From positions 2,495,061-2,559,060 of the forward strand of contig NW_019091418.1 of NCBI RefSeq assembly GCF_001949145.1: DNA of 64,000 bases. The letters are read 5' to 3'. Below are positions 34,601-47,849 of the stretch, piece by piece. The position numbers and the translations under genes are program-made. The stretch is from Acanthaster planci. Taxonomy: Eukaryota; Echinodermata; Asteroidea; Valvatida; Acanthasteridae. How positions within the stretch are numbered: position 1 is the stretch's first letter; each line of letters opens with the position of its first letter. The notes beneath the pieces are model-generated. The model did no database searches. It was not told the DNA's origin and worked only from the letters and a program-made list of their open reading frames with translations.

Positions 34601-37600
34601 CTTCCTCCTATTTCAAAGGTTCCCCCCCCCAAATCGATACCATTATATTAATTTGGGATTGCACGTGAAAACATAACACTCCACCTTCCCTTAGTCTAGG
34701 CCCTCAGGTGCTGAACTGAAGAAAGAGAAGCCTCTCAAAAACAAAGATTTCTCCAGCAAAGAATTCCTTCATCTTGGTGAGAAACAAACAAAAATGATGT
34801 TCAGTCTGTATAGAGTTCCCTGATTCACTAAAGTTAGGCACCTGGGGGTAGGCTGGCCGGTTTGGGTTTCAAGCCAGGCGCATGCTCCCGCATCCTAAGA
34901 CAAAGCAACGCCGGCCGTGGAAATCACTTAGAAGGCAGTCGCGATCCGGTGTCAATGAGGGAAGAGATTAGGGGTGGCCTAGCCACCAGGTAATTCTGTC
35001 CAGGGGAGTCATCTCTTCTGATTAACTGACACGGCATTAGTAACCCCTTGTAACATGAGTGGGCATTCCTGCACAGCAGTGATGGGCAGAAATCAATGCT
35101 TTAATTAAACCGGTGACATTTGTATACGATTTCGATCACTCAAAGCAGATTTGGATCGGAATGTGAAGTACTTCTTTGGGGATTTAATCATGTTTAAAAT
35201 AGCTGACTCCAAGGCTGGATAAACATAAAAGTGATCTTAAATTGTCTACTTCATCAACAAAATGTTAAGGAGGATTTCATGCAAGTTCAGTCTCCAACAG
35301 TGTGAATTTCAAGGTGCTTAAGACTCTTATGCAAAAAAATCTAAAAAATGGAATAATACTGTCATTTTCTCTAATAAAAATTACCGCAGAAATTTTTCTC
35401 AATATTTGGCAAAATTCATACAACTCAGGTCTACAAATACATATAGAAGCAGGTTTCTCCTAGACCGTTTTTTTCCCATCTGACCAACAGGCTGGAAATG
35501 AGTCAGGAGGTATAGGGGCAAAAACTGATCACCTGATAGCCCCACAAATTAATGGAATAAGGCTCAGGTAACACTATGCATGATATCCCCTAGGACACAA
35601 ACAAACTCATCCAATAATAATGCCTGGCAGGCTACAAAGGCAGAGGGCGGGGATGTTGCCAAGACACAGGACAATGTCCCAGATAAAAAGGGAGGGAATG
35701 GCACAGAAAACCACAGGAATCCACCAGAGTTTTTCAAATGCCCCAAAAAATTTACCTCTTGTCAAGAGGAAGTAAAATGATCTTAGAGTTTTCTCCCCAA
35801 TTTTTCTCCTATGGTTTGCAGAAAGAATACAGTTTTATTACATCTTCCACTCATTATTAGTAAAATTCAAGTGTACAGTGAGATTTGTAATTAAATGATT
35901 GGTCCAACTTTACATGTGTCTCACACTCTAACCGATTACTCCAACCAAAAATTCTCAATGAAACATTTCAAGTCATCCTCCACATGTCAAAACAATCAGA
36001 CAGGCTACAAGGCAATGACCTCATCCAACCATCTTTAAAGCTCATTGAAGACTCTTAATTGCTGAATCCCAGTGATTGTCATTAAAAACCAACACTTTGG
36101 TTACAATAATGGATTCCCATGCCACCCAGCAGTAAAGCAGAAGCAACTATTAAATAAAAGGCCTTGGTTTGAACTGTCAGATTCTTCAAACTTCTCCAAT
36201 TATCCCGGGAATAAAAATCCTGACCTAACAGGCCCAGATGCAGCAGCTTTACCTCATCAGGAACCAGGAAACCCACAAGAGTTTTATAGACATTTACAAC
36301 TCTCCAAGGTATCTAGTTCTTTCTCAACAACAGCCCTTCACTCTCATGGGGAAACATACTTCAGATTTTTGTTTCCGAAGCTCCTGTCCTATCCCAGCCA
36401 TATCTGGATGACTGATTCTTTTTCTATGGAAACAAATTTTACGACAAAAACTGTTGACTCCAAAACCCAAATATGGCAAGCAGGGCTGGGATCCATACAA
36501 TACAGAAACACTTGAGTTTTCATGTCAAGCAGGCAACAAATTTATGACTGCATCTGGTCAAAGTGAAATTTCAGCAGAACACCACGCCACGTGCGGAACT
36601 GCAAAACCAGCCCGCCCACATGCCCTAGGATCCCCTTTCAAGTACCAACTCTTTCAGAGTATGCACGAAAAAGTAGGTGTTGAGATGCCCAGGCACTTTC
36701 ATCCCTTTCATCACGTGGATAAACTACTGACCCCAAATATTTTTCGAGCACTGCTGTCATAGTTGACGCAGGATGTCAGAAGCTGACTTGTGATGTGGCT
36801 AACCTTCCAGTCCAGTCCACATCTGGAGAAACCAGAAATGCTTGAAGGAATACGTGTTGGTGTGGGGACTGAAAAGTCTCTAGTAGGTCTGCATGCTACA
36901 AGGGGGCCTGACAGGCTAGACACCGCAGCATTCCTGACATCCACAGTCTGGGAGCCACTGATGGATGACCAAGTGACGTTGATACATTGCCCATGACAAT
37001 TCTTGCCAGCAAGGAGCTGGCCACTTAGAAGAATGTAACCAATGCTGCTCATGTCTCAAAACACAACCGACATCATATTTCTGTGACACTGTCAGGCTGT
37101 AAATCCTCAAGAGTCTGTAGTGCTGGGTATGGACACGTGTACTGGAATGCAGGCAGCTGACCATCAATGGCTATTTCACTCTGATGCACCTGATGAAACA
37201 TTACCAACATCTGGAGATGCAACAACCAGATCAGATCTAAGAGTTTGTGGCCAATGTCTTGAATACTTCAACCTTCTCCCCTCACCTTTCCATATTTTTC
37301 ACTTCTCATTATTCTTCCAGGCTCTGGACTCAAAGTCACTGGGATATCCATCAACTTGTTTTCAATTTCAACCTCATATTCTCCCTTGATTATTGTCAAG
37401 ACACGTAATTATATTCACATCTTGCAAGATGCATTTGAGGAATAAAAATCACTTATGAGCATGATTACCTAAGGCCCTAAAAGAAATTCTGTTTTTGGAT
37501 GACAGCATCATTTCTCATAAGGTATCCTGCATAGATTCTATTAACCAAAACACTGTGTTAAGAAATGGAAAAAATATACTGCTAGCCTAAAGTGCATACA

Positions 37601-40600
37601 CGGTTAAGTCATTCAAATTGTTCGAGGAATTAACACTGTAGGCTATCTGTACAAAGAGCCAGGAAAGGCCAGATTTCGCATAATTAACAAGAGCAAAGTA
37701 TAAGCTAGCTCCTTGTGCCACTATTTTACAACAATTTCATCTTTTTAATGGAAAAAGACAGGAACCACTCCAGTATTGTAGTACTTGCACTTGAACTTGG
37801 ACCTAATACTAAGTACTTTTTTCTATTTGTAATTTTATACGTAAAAATGCGCTTGATTACAAGGAACTACTCAATAAATGACGCTATTGATTCATCTCAC
37901 CAATATGGATGTAATATTCTTGGGAATCACTCGTAACTGAAAAAGTAATGGTAACAGGATTTTGAGAGGGTAATCGCATGTAGCCATGGTTCAAGAGAGT
38001 AATGATTAACATTCAGCATTGATTTCATTCAAATGTCAAGTTAAAAAAAAAGCCAATAATTCCCCTTTAAAAATCCAGTTGCGTTAATGGTTTCCAAATG
38101 CCACTGTGTGATAAAAGATTTTACTGCACTTTTATCCCCAAATGCCACTTTCTAGGACAATAATTCATAGTGTTTTGGCTGGAGTCTGTCCTGAACTGCC
38201 AAAACAACACCCAATTAGACCAGGGACCCCTACCCCTCTTATCCCTTACCCTGGACAAGGTCAGTCTGGTAAGCTAACCCTCATCCAGGCCCACTCTGCT
38301 GAGAGTAATGGACAGGGAATCTGGGCTGGACAGGGCTAAATCCTGGAGGAATCTTGAGGGTCTCCAGACAACTTGACTCAGGGGGATTTGAGCCTAGATT
38401 TCGTGCCAGGCATAGCTCAACAACGTGAGGGGTCCTCTGATGTCTGTCATTTGTCACTCCATCTCATTCAAACTCTGTGTCCTTCCTTTATGGTTGATGC
38501 AAGTGCAGGGCGGGTTTTTACAGTTTCCTGCCATTCGATGCCATTCTTTTATATTACCCAGGAAAGACATCAAACTTGCTTTGTCAACACATTTAAAAAA
38601 GAATTGACTAATTTACAACAAAAGAGAACCTCACGTTTAAAACTTACAATTTTAATGTGGAAGGGCATGAGAAATCAATTTCAAGACCCAATCACCAGTT
38701 TCCTTCTTATCAAATGTAAAGTTTACAGTTCTACAAGCTGTCACACTAAATTCAATTTAGAATGAAAAGCACATGTCCTTCTAAAATGCATCAGGCTTCC
38801 CTGAGTCATAAATCTCGCTCTCTGAAGTTGAATTAAAATTCTTCAAAATTCTGGTCAGTTCCTCCCTCTGGCAATGAGAAGTAGTTGAACATTTCCACCT
38901 GACATCTGAAGTTGATTCGGTTGATTTGATTCATTTGTAGATCCAGAGTAGGAACCCCATATGCACCTTTTCTCTCTCATTTATTTATTAATTTTAAACT
39001 TTGATTTATCATTGCCAAGGAGAAAAGAACACAGAAAGTCTTTAATAAAATTTGACTGATTGTGATTCTTCGGACTTCCTGAACAGGTGAGCAACAACAA
39101 GGAAAAAAGATAAAGACAAGTTTTTAGTGTGTAAAAACACAAGGAGGAGAAACGTAAACAGGACAATTTAAAAGAAAAAGATCAGGAAACTGACTGAGTT
39201 TACATCTACAGCTATTGCACTGCATGTCTGGTATTCACACAATTTTACCCCGGGTATCATTTCCCCCCCAAAATTCTATCTCCTTTTAGTTTTCTTGGAA
39301 GCAAAATATGGGGCACTTAGCCAGTCATTCCTGAGGTAACGAAGCGTGCATGCTCTCAGTGGTGGCATCTTCTATCGGTGACATCAGAATGTCAGGTATC
39401 CAAGACCTCAAGGCAAAATGCTACATTTATTAGAACCACAGAATCAGAACCATCAGCTGCAGGAATGGTCCATGATTAGCCTCCAACCACTGGTGGAAAG
39501 AACTGCTTTTAGAGGCAATTTTTAGCAATGTAACAACAGTACCATATGTCACCACATACAGCAATACTCACAACACAATGAGTTTTAATTTTTCTCATAA
39601 TCAAAGGCATGCATGTGTTGCCCTTTGAGTAAAATTTGAAAGTTTAGCTTTTCAATCGTTGATTTTTTATATTATTTTATTACCACCTTGTAGAACCCCA
39701 CAATTCATCAAAACAGGACAGGAAAATGACATGAATTAAAATTCATGTAATGATTATAAAAGGTATATAAATATTAACGTCCTGTATGGTTCATTAAATA
39801 GTACAGATACATTCCTATCAGGTTTCAAGCTTCATGGGCACATGGCATCAATGAAGAAACACACACATACAACCAAGTTCCTCCATTATCTGAACTGAGA
39901 ATTTCAGAATATGTGGAAATTGTGAGGATATCAATATCTAGATGGGAGAAATAGCGTCCTGTAATGCTGGACAGATTCTGAAAAATACAATGCTTTCTCC
40001 AGCATGGACTCTATGGAGCAGAAAGGCTTACAAGCTTCAAAAATATTTACTTAGGGACCTGTTTATTTAAGATTGCCAAATGCAAAACTGTTTCTGGAGC
40101 CCCTGGTGCCCTGTCCATCCATTACCACAGAAAGGGACACATGCTGGGCATCGGTCAAAGAGCATGGTCAGTGGATTTCATTTCTGGAACACTGAACTTG
40201 AAAATTAGGTTAAATTCAACCCCATTTGGACACCCAAATGGCCGGCACCTAATTGGAAATGGCAACATTTGGAGTGACTGACCTCAGCACGTGCCTGGGC
40301 CGAGTTAAGGGCCCAGCATGAAACGCCCGCTGTCACTGATAAAGCAGGCTCAAATTTAAGAACAAAAACTAACCACACATAATTCTTTCACACTTTCCAT
40401 ATGATGTTGATATTCGATCTGACATTCATTCTTATCAAAACATGTAGCTTCAAATTTGACTTCTTTTATTTTTCACACCTAGAGAAATGAGCCTTCAATA
40501 CACGGGGCAACACTTTCTCACTGCCTGAGAGTCACGTACATGTACATGTACCGGTACACATGCAAAACCAAAATGATTAACTCAAATAGGAAAGTACTCA

Positions 40601-42130
40601 AAGTCTCCAAAACGTTCTTTTTAAGTCATATTCCTCTCCAAATTTGCCATGGAATATGTCTCCTTAAGAGACCACAACCTGAGGTGGGGGGTCAAACATC
40701 TGGATGTAAATGAAGTCATGGAAACTGAAACAACAGGTCAAAAGATGCAGGTGTAATCACCATCAATTGTAACAAATGGAGGCCTCTCACTAAGTCATTG
40801 ATTTGCTCTTATTCTATGTCTGTGTAAATGATCACATCTTTGAAAACATTTATGCTTCATGTTTTATTCCTCTATGCATCAGTGCGATCTAGCCTCATGA
40901 TTCCTCCCTTCCAAAAAAATTACAGTCCAAACTATTTATTTTTCTCAAACAGCAGGACTTGCACAAGTCTATCCCTTCCCAACATGCACATTCCTCATTG
41001 CCAGCTATGGTAATGGACCTTTATTGCAATTAACAAAATCTTATTTGGAGGTGTTCCTTGGTTCAGAGTCTCTCACCTTGATTCTAAGCCCAGCAGCTGA
41101 GGCATGCAGAATCCCTGTCCAACACATCGCTAATTACATACCTCTAAATTCATAAAACAGGAGATGCTTTTCTTTCTTCCTAATCTTCCCTGATGTATTT
41201 GACAGTCCTGTCCCAGATCCAGGGGGAATACAGATTAACTTTTTTTGGGAAGAGAAAGGTGAGGGGGCAAGGTGTGATCTGTCAAATGGCCAGGTTGGCA
41301 GGATAATGAGATAATGAAGCAAGCAGCAGGTAATCTTGTAGACAGGGTCCTAGGGGATCTGATCTTAGGACCAGGTAGGTACAGCTACCTAATTTAGTTA
41401 AGGGTCTATCACCTGCATGACCCTGGTGACAAAAAAACTGTTCACTCACTGAATGTTGTGGGGTCACATACCATTTAGGTGGACAAAAATTCAGCTGAAG
41501 GCAAGAAGGACAGAGGGAAGCATAGAAGAATGGATCAGTCATGCAAATGAAGCAAGATTCTAGATGTGGGTTCTCATTAGGGGCATTTTACAAGTTGTGG
41601 TGGCCCAACAGGTCCACTGAGCATTGGTCACATCAGTAGGGAGTAGAGCGTGTTCCAATTGCATAAATATTGTTAATGGTTGTCAGCGTTCACAATCTTT
41701 TCATTAATTATGCATGTCTGAGGGGAAATTGTGCAAAAAGTATTGGCACGCCTTAATCACCATTATGATAAGTGGAATATATCTCAGGGCTGACAGGTAA
41801 CATTTGCTCATTTGCTGGATTCTCTTCAAAGTGTTAACCTCAAAATCCTTTTTTCAGTTGCTTTTCTGTTTCATATGAATGATGTCAGAATCACGTGTTA
41901 GGACCCCTAGGCTACATTCTGCTGGGATGGCTTTCCTAATCTTTCTACATCAATTTTTCATTTGAAAGATCTGCACCTCCATCTGGAAACATGAACAAAA
42001 TACCAGTGAACCTTAAAAACTGGCTAGATTGTCAAATTATGGGGAGGGAGTAAGAAATCAAGGAAATCCATCACAGCATTAGCATTAAAAATCTATCCAG
42101 AAAATGGCAATGGTCTGATACATGTACATG
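31601..42130. other. Long non-coding stretch
   Basis: About 10.5 kb without a supported exon. ORFs of up to about 147 codons occur (near 36072-36515 and 36711-37052) but show no familiar motif, codon bias or convincing splice borders. A GC-rich patch at 34850-35000 is short and interrupted. A gtacatgtac cluster lies at 40536-40562. Confidence 0.4.
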
Positions 42131-42139
42131 TACTTCAGG

Positions 42140-42235
42140 CACAAATGAAAGAAGACTGGAAGGACACCAGGTGCCAGACACACAGTCAAAACACACATCC
42201 TTTACCAATTGAGCCAACAACGAGCCACCAAGGTG
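42140..42235 (-). repeat. Trace of a tRNA-derived SINE
   Basis: On the minus strand tggctcaattgg (42205-42216) is a perfect A-box match with flanks typical of tRNA-derived SINEs (a gtaaagg stretch follows). The B-box position carries only a diverged sequence. Its body would run towards lower coordinates, where a tacatgtac cluster (about 42118) follows. Confidence 0.4.
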
Positions 42236-42703
42236 TATTTCCCAAGCAGCTAGGCAAATTCCTTTGAAATTGAAATGGTTTGCACTAACATGCGAAAGCA
42301 TTCCGTACTTCAGTAATGTGTTGATGAGCCAAGGTTGAGCAGTTCTTTAATATCTGAAAGAATTTTGTTAAAGATGTCTACCAGTTTGTTTAGAACCTGG
42401 AGAAATGAAGGTCTTGGCCTGATACAATTGGAGTAAGCACTAAGCAACAAGCCTATCCATACACCTGGGTCTCATTTTGACTAGTCAGGTTATTCAACTC
42501 TTGAACTTTTGAAAGTCACTGAGTGTAAAGTTTTGCAGCACTAGCAAACCAAAAGTACACTGTTTGTATGAAAAGCTGAGTCACAGTTTGTCAGCAATGC
42601 ATCAAACAAAATTGAAGATAAGCAAGAGTGATGAACAGAGCTCAGGGCTCAATGTAGACTAATAGGATACTTACCTGTACCTAAATGTGTGTAAGTTCAT
42701 GTA

Positions 42704-42896
42704 AAGCTGTGTTCGTACTGGACTTTTTTCCTGTAATTTTTCCTGGGCAGAAGTTGGCCGGTAGAAATGATCGCATGGCTCAGTAAAAGTAACCAAGAGG
42801 AAAACTTCCTGGGATGTCCGCACTGGACTTAAAATGGGGAAAGTTACCATCGTCTTGGTAAGTTTGACCAAAAAAAGTCCAGTACGAACACGGCTT
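42704..42896. mobile_element. MITE with near-perfect 26-bp terminal inverted repeats
   Basis: The left end (42704-42729) and right end (about 42871-42896) are inverted copies of a sequence running aagc-t/c-gtgttcgtactgga and then ctttttt, with a single mismatch. An internal degenerate copy, ccgcactggactt, lies near 42820. At 193 bp with no ORF, it is a non-autonomous DNA transposon. No target duplication was identified (flanks catgta and gagtac). The near-identical ends suggest a younger insertion than the others in the window. Confidence 0.8.
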
Positions 42897-44497
42897 GAGT
42901 ACCATCTCGGTAATGATTCTTTTGTGTTAATGACTGGATGGACCAAGTCCACTTGAACCAGTTAGATGGTTATTCTCCAACACTGTTCCCCCTCCCTTCC
43001 CCCACATCATTCAAGTGCACTGTTCATCTGAAAGTGAACAGGTAACGAAAAACAAAGCCAGACTTGGTAGGCAATGATATCGCTTAGTATGTATCCAAAC
43101 TACAGCATCAATTCAGTGCACATCAGTTCATGTAATGAACAAAAACAGAAGTGTGGAGATAAGCAGGACAGTATTTTCAGCAAACATTTTCTCCAATCTG
43201 ATCAACTTGCCTTTTTATCCATGCTAACAGCAGCATCACTCAAATTATTGGGAATGGTTTCATCTGACATTCCATCAAATCCACGATTACAGGTGAGTCA
43301 GCCTTGTTCATGTGCATAGTAGTCACATTGATAGCATCAAATATTGCACTCGCTCACACATCTCAAATATGCAATATTCATAGAGGTAGTTAACAGATTC
43401 AAATATTCTTTAGGACTTTGCCTCGTGAACTTTTCTAAGAAATTGGCCGTATTTTTCTCAAGCCTGATCATAAAGATTACACAAAACCAGCTTTTTATCA
43501 CCAACGCACACATTTCCCAATCCCACAGCCAGCAAAATTCACCGATTTCATCTCATAAATTGGTCTTTTAACCCAGGCCGAGATAAACACTCGAAAATGA
43601 AAAAGATCATAAAAGATGCCAATATTGCGGCAGACAAACTGACTGCGGAAGCTCCCATTTACCATTCCTGACAGGCCCTTCAATGAGTGTCATTTGTGAC
43701 CTCTACTGCAAAGGTCAAGAGTTGTCAAGGATGTAACTGCTTGATTCTTGCCAGCTTTCTGGTGTTAAACGCACTTCTTTTCCTTACAGAAATTTTGGAG
43801 CTTACTTACTTACTATTTGAAATGATTTCCATATTCATATTGCTTTATTTCAATTAATGTTACTCTGTTTGGAATTGTAAGATGTTTAGATTCTTTGTTG
43901 CAGAGACAAATACATGGAGGCCATCACAGATGCAACTGTTTTACATTGAAGAAGTCACCATAACCAACATTGGAACCTTTCCATTACTAAAAGATTCCTA
44001 TACAACATTTGCTCAGTTTCTGAACTGATTATCACATCCATGGATTTATTCAAAACAAGATGCAGTAAACTGAGAATTTCAAGAGTGCCAAGTTACAATA
44101 AGAAAAACAACATAAAACAAAAAAAAGGCATAGTTGAGAGTGTCAATAAGCATACAGATACGATCAGTAAGCACAGAACTTCAAACTTCCTGTGGCTGTG
44201 TTGGACTTTGGGCCAATAAAACAGCATGGAATGTGACCCCAGCCACTCATCTTGCACTGCGCTGACTTCAAATTTATTTTCTTTCTTCTGCCATTTTATC
44301 TGCACTCCCAGCGAGAATGACAGCCGGCAATAACCGTCACAATTGCCTGGCCTGAATCTAATACATTAGATTTAATGCAGTCAGGTTATAGGGGGTTAGG
44401 CCCCTAATACAAGGGCTGGAGATACGTGGATGTAGATATACCATCCTGCATCTTGCCGGGCCAAATTATCTAACTCAGTTTGATGTGACGCAGAGTC
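42897..44497. other. Non-coding stretch, includes probable 3' region of the GPCR-like gene
   Basis: If the exon at 44498 is real, its 3' UTR lies just below 44498. I saw no canonical aataaa on the minus strand in the first 100 bases after the stop. The rest shows no supported feature. Confidence 0.35.
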
Positions 44498-44711
44498 TTA
44501 TTCAAGATTTTCCAGGCTTGTGTAGTAAGTGGAACAATCATTCTGCCCCAGGGTACCGGTGGAAAATAGCCTGCGGATTTGCCCCAGAATTGTGCCATAC
44601 AACCAGGGGTTAATAGCGACCGGATTGGAAATTAAGACAGGCAGGATTCCGGGATCGTAGTCAAGAGGGTCAGGGAGTAACTGGATGGTTTCATGCACAA
44701 TTACAAACCAG
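44498..44711 (-). CDS. Terminal exon of a rhodopsin-like (class A) GPCR, probable
   Basis: The minus-strand reading from a good acceptor (cccttttcccag before 44711) to the stop TAA (44498-44500) encodes about 70 residues. It begins WFVIVHETI, like the end of TM6. It continues through an acidic third extracellular loop (DPLDYDPG) into a TM7-like helix ending NPVAINPWLYG, a variant of the class A NPxxY motif. Next comes a short basic stretch (IRRLF), as in helix 8, and a 20-residue Ser/Thr/Tyr tail ending LENLE. The codons are GC-richer than the flanks. NPW-L/I-Y occurs in vasopressin-type and some prostanoid-like receptors, but I cannot name the subfamily. No exon with TM1-6 was found, so it may lie far upstream or in the gap, or this may be a pseudogene fragment. 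Confidence 0.5.
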
Positions 44712-47623
44712 CTGGGAAAAGGGTAATCTGCACATGGCCTAGGTTCCATGTTCCATGGTTTACTAAGAAATTAGTTCCATCTGTTCAAAACGTGACTTGA
44801 AAGGATGGGAAATACCACTTCGATATTTCCATGGGTGGTATGGCCTTTGATAATGACAAGCTCAGCCAAGCTTCCTTCAACATCTACGCTTGAGAGCTTG
44901 GTACATGTGTGTATTCCTTAAACTCACTGTCTGTAGCACCCCACAAACTTCCCTAATAATAGTCAAATACTCTCTCTACAAAAATTATTTGCTTCAGGTA
45001 GACAACACCATGCAGAAAGCCACTAGGTTAACTCCCTGGAATCTGTCGTGCTCAAATAAAAACACCTATATATCAGACTATTGCTGGTAAGTGTGCCTTG
45101 ATGCTAATGGGTACTCTAAAGTGGTCAGCCTCCCTTAGCACTGGTAATGCACTCTATGCATTATGTCTTATTTACATGCTTTACCAGTCACCCACACTGA
45201 GTGTTTTACCTTCTGGTTTGAACTCTATAAATCATTGTGTGAGCTCCTCTGTCCTCCGACATAGGCCTACATGCATTGGTCATTTTGGTTCATAGCTAGC
45301 TGTGCTTGCCAGTGCTGAATGAATGGAGATAAAAGGGCATTTTATGTTCCAGTTGCCCTGAAAATACCAAGGATTTTTACAAATAGTTGACTGCTTCCCT
45401 CCTCAATCTCCCTCTGCCAACCCCCCCCCGTTGTCATGGTATGTGGTCCACATTGTTTGAACACTTAGAAAATCATAAAATTCTGTCCCACTGTGAAAAC
45501 TTGGACAATTATTGCACCACACTACCCAAGTCACACCCTACACACTAAAAAATCTCATATGTTGACGGCATACACAAATTAAGAACTTTCCACCAATGTA
45601 GAGACCAAATTGGCTGTCTCAGATTCCTAGACAGTTCACGGATCAAATGCCAACAGAAAGAAGTAGGATTTTCTTTCTGTAAACCAATCCTGAGCATATG
45701 CTTGGCCTTTGGTGTGTGGTGCAACATGTGTAACTGTTCATAAACCTTCCAAATAGCCTAGAGGTCTTAACTGACGAACTGTAACCAAATAGGTTGGAAA
45801 TTCTTCCACTTCATTTTCACAAAATAACTGGATACATATATGGGGTGTCCACTCCCCAAAAAATGGATTCTTGGTCCTGATCTTTGCAGCCAAATTTCAA
45901 TGCCAAATTTATCAACTGTGTGCTCTGAGAGAGTAATTACAACTTAGTTTCTTGAGAGTAGTTGGGTTTTTTTGTTTTGGTGACAACACTGATGATTTGA
46001 GGCCTAACTTGGCATTTTGGAGCTCATAGTGCTGAAGAAGACACTTCACTTGTATAGCTGGAATGTTCCTCTGGTAGCAAACTGTGATTGTAACATTGGT
46101 TTTCAGTTTGTGCCAAGTTGTTGCACCCAATCTGCTCTATTCACAAGCTGTAACCCCTCACTGGCAAAGGGGAGACAGGCAAGTTGGGACAACTGTTTCC
46201 AACACTGACAGGTACCCGATGCCCATATGTTGCCAATGCAAGGACCATGAATTCTCAACAATTTTGCCACGTACACTCTTGGTCACATACACATTAACCT
46301 GTACGTATACGTGGTGTGTCGCTTCAACAGAACATAATTTCCTACAGATTATGCCATCTGTTGTTAACACGAGGGCCAATGGCACATTGTCACAATTCCC
46401 TTGTGGAGTTCAGATTTTCCATTCGAGTCTTGTTCAATACAGAGAAAGTGGAAAAGCCTTGAATATGAAAGATATCTCACGACATTCTACGAAGAGCTGA
46501 CTTTAACCCTTTCCTGAATCCTGGTTAGGAAACAAAAGGAATATTTACTTCACTCCAAACCTGCCAATACTGTAACCTTTGTATAACCCTTTATTCTAGC
46601 ACAGCAACGTTTCAAAGCTTTGATGACTGTGGTCAGGTTTATATTCCTGACACTCTTTTGATACTTTGTACACATGTGTAATCTACTGGTTGCCACTAAG
46701 GACAAAACCCAACTTCAAACTTGCTCATTGGTGTGATAATAGGGCTTGCTTATCTCAACAACTGTCAATCAAATTGTTGATAAGGTCACTGACCAACAAC
46801 AAAATACCAACAACAAATCAAGATATTGACTTCCTTGCATGCTGCGTGGGTGTGTTTCAAGCGCTGTTGGGTTTGATATGACGCAGCCATTAGGCCCATT
46901 ACCATCACAACCGGCATTTGCTTCGTATATTACAATTACAAACACAACAAAATTATGGCAGCGTGCCATGACCATTCATCCGAATATTTCAATGTCAATT
47001 TCTCAAATCCTTACCAGAGATTCTGGGAATATTCTACAACAGAAATTTTCTCGGGATGTATTTTCTTAAAGCTACTTTGACCCTATTTTGACTGCATGCA
47101 GTTATTATGATGCAACACTTACGTGTACGTGTACTCCAAGCATTACATTTTGTTTACGCATAGCAGACTGGTACCTCAACCAGCAAAACACACTGTAGCA
47201 ATGCTGATTACCTACATGTAGTATCTAACAAATCCTTATCCATAATTTGAAGAGGGGTTCATGAAACTACCGTACATGAATAGAACTTCAGTAGCAAAGA
47301 TGAGGTGTGGGCGTAATAAATACCTCTTTAACTATTAGGGTACTTGCTAAAGTATACACATGCCTCAAGTGTAGGAATACGTAATTGAACATACATGAGG
47401 TGCTGCTACAGTAAATGGTATCTCCTTGGACTATCATCGGTAAAGATGTCAACCAAATAGTCTTATAAACGAGCGCATGATATGGCCAGAGCAGCAACCT
47501 ACGATTTGCCCTGACACCAACGGATTATTAATATTGTACTTAGATATCATGCAAGCCAGTTGGCCCAGTCCGTTAATCATACATAATGGCATCATTAACT
47601 AAAATCAGAAGGTAAATACTCAC
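44712..47623. other. Stretch without a recognised exon
   Basis: If the GPCR-like exon and the 47.6-kb start exon belong together, the TM1-6 exons should be here on the minus strand, and I do not see them. ORFs of up to 138 codons (46084-46500, plus strand) show no familiar motifs. Confidence 0.35.
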
Positions 47624-47653
47624 CTGGGGAGCAGCGCCTGGTATCATCTCCAT
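47624..47653 (-). CDS. Candidate start exon coding MEMIPGAAPQ
   Basis: The minus strand carries ATG in an excellent context (gatgccATGG) at 47651-47653, ten codons, and a near-ideal donor, CAG/GTGAGTATTT (intron begins at 47623). An upstream in-frame tag marks the 5' end of the open frame. The sequence above (47690-47840) is somewhat GC-richer and contains a CCAAT-type word (ccaatcag, about 47772) and a ggtaccgggcgg patch, as in a proximal promoter. The ten residues are too few to identify. It could start KIF26 (same strand, about 42 kb upstream of the known exon), the GPCR-like gene, or another gene. A chance donor next to a chance ATG is possible. Confidence 0.4.
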
Positions 47654-47849
47654 GGCATCACTACGGTGATTATAATAAGATTTCAATCTGGGTTGAGTTA
47701 CCTAGCAATGGTGTCCTGGATCAGCGAATGTGGTCCTAAACAAGCGAACCTAGGACATACATGTACATGACCCAATCAGCTCAGCGGGACGGTTAACTGG
47801 TTCACCAAGAACCAGGGTACCGGGCGGTGGCTGTCAATTATCAAACTGC

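Noticed and set aside
34850-35000. GC-rich patch with an Arg-rich plus-strand frame of about 39 codons
   Set aside because: Too short, ends at a stop without a donor, and not recognised.
36072-37052. ORFs of 147 codons (plus) and 113 codons (minus)
   Set aside because: No recognised motif, no codon-position bias by eye and no convincing paired splice sites. This length is expected by chance in 64 kb.
46084-46500. 138-codon plus-strand ORF near the GPCR-like exon
   Set aside because: No transmembrane pattern and on the opposite strand. No motif seen.
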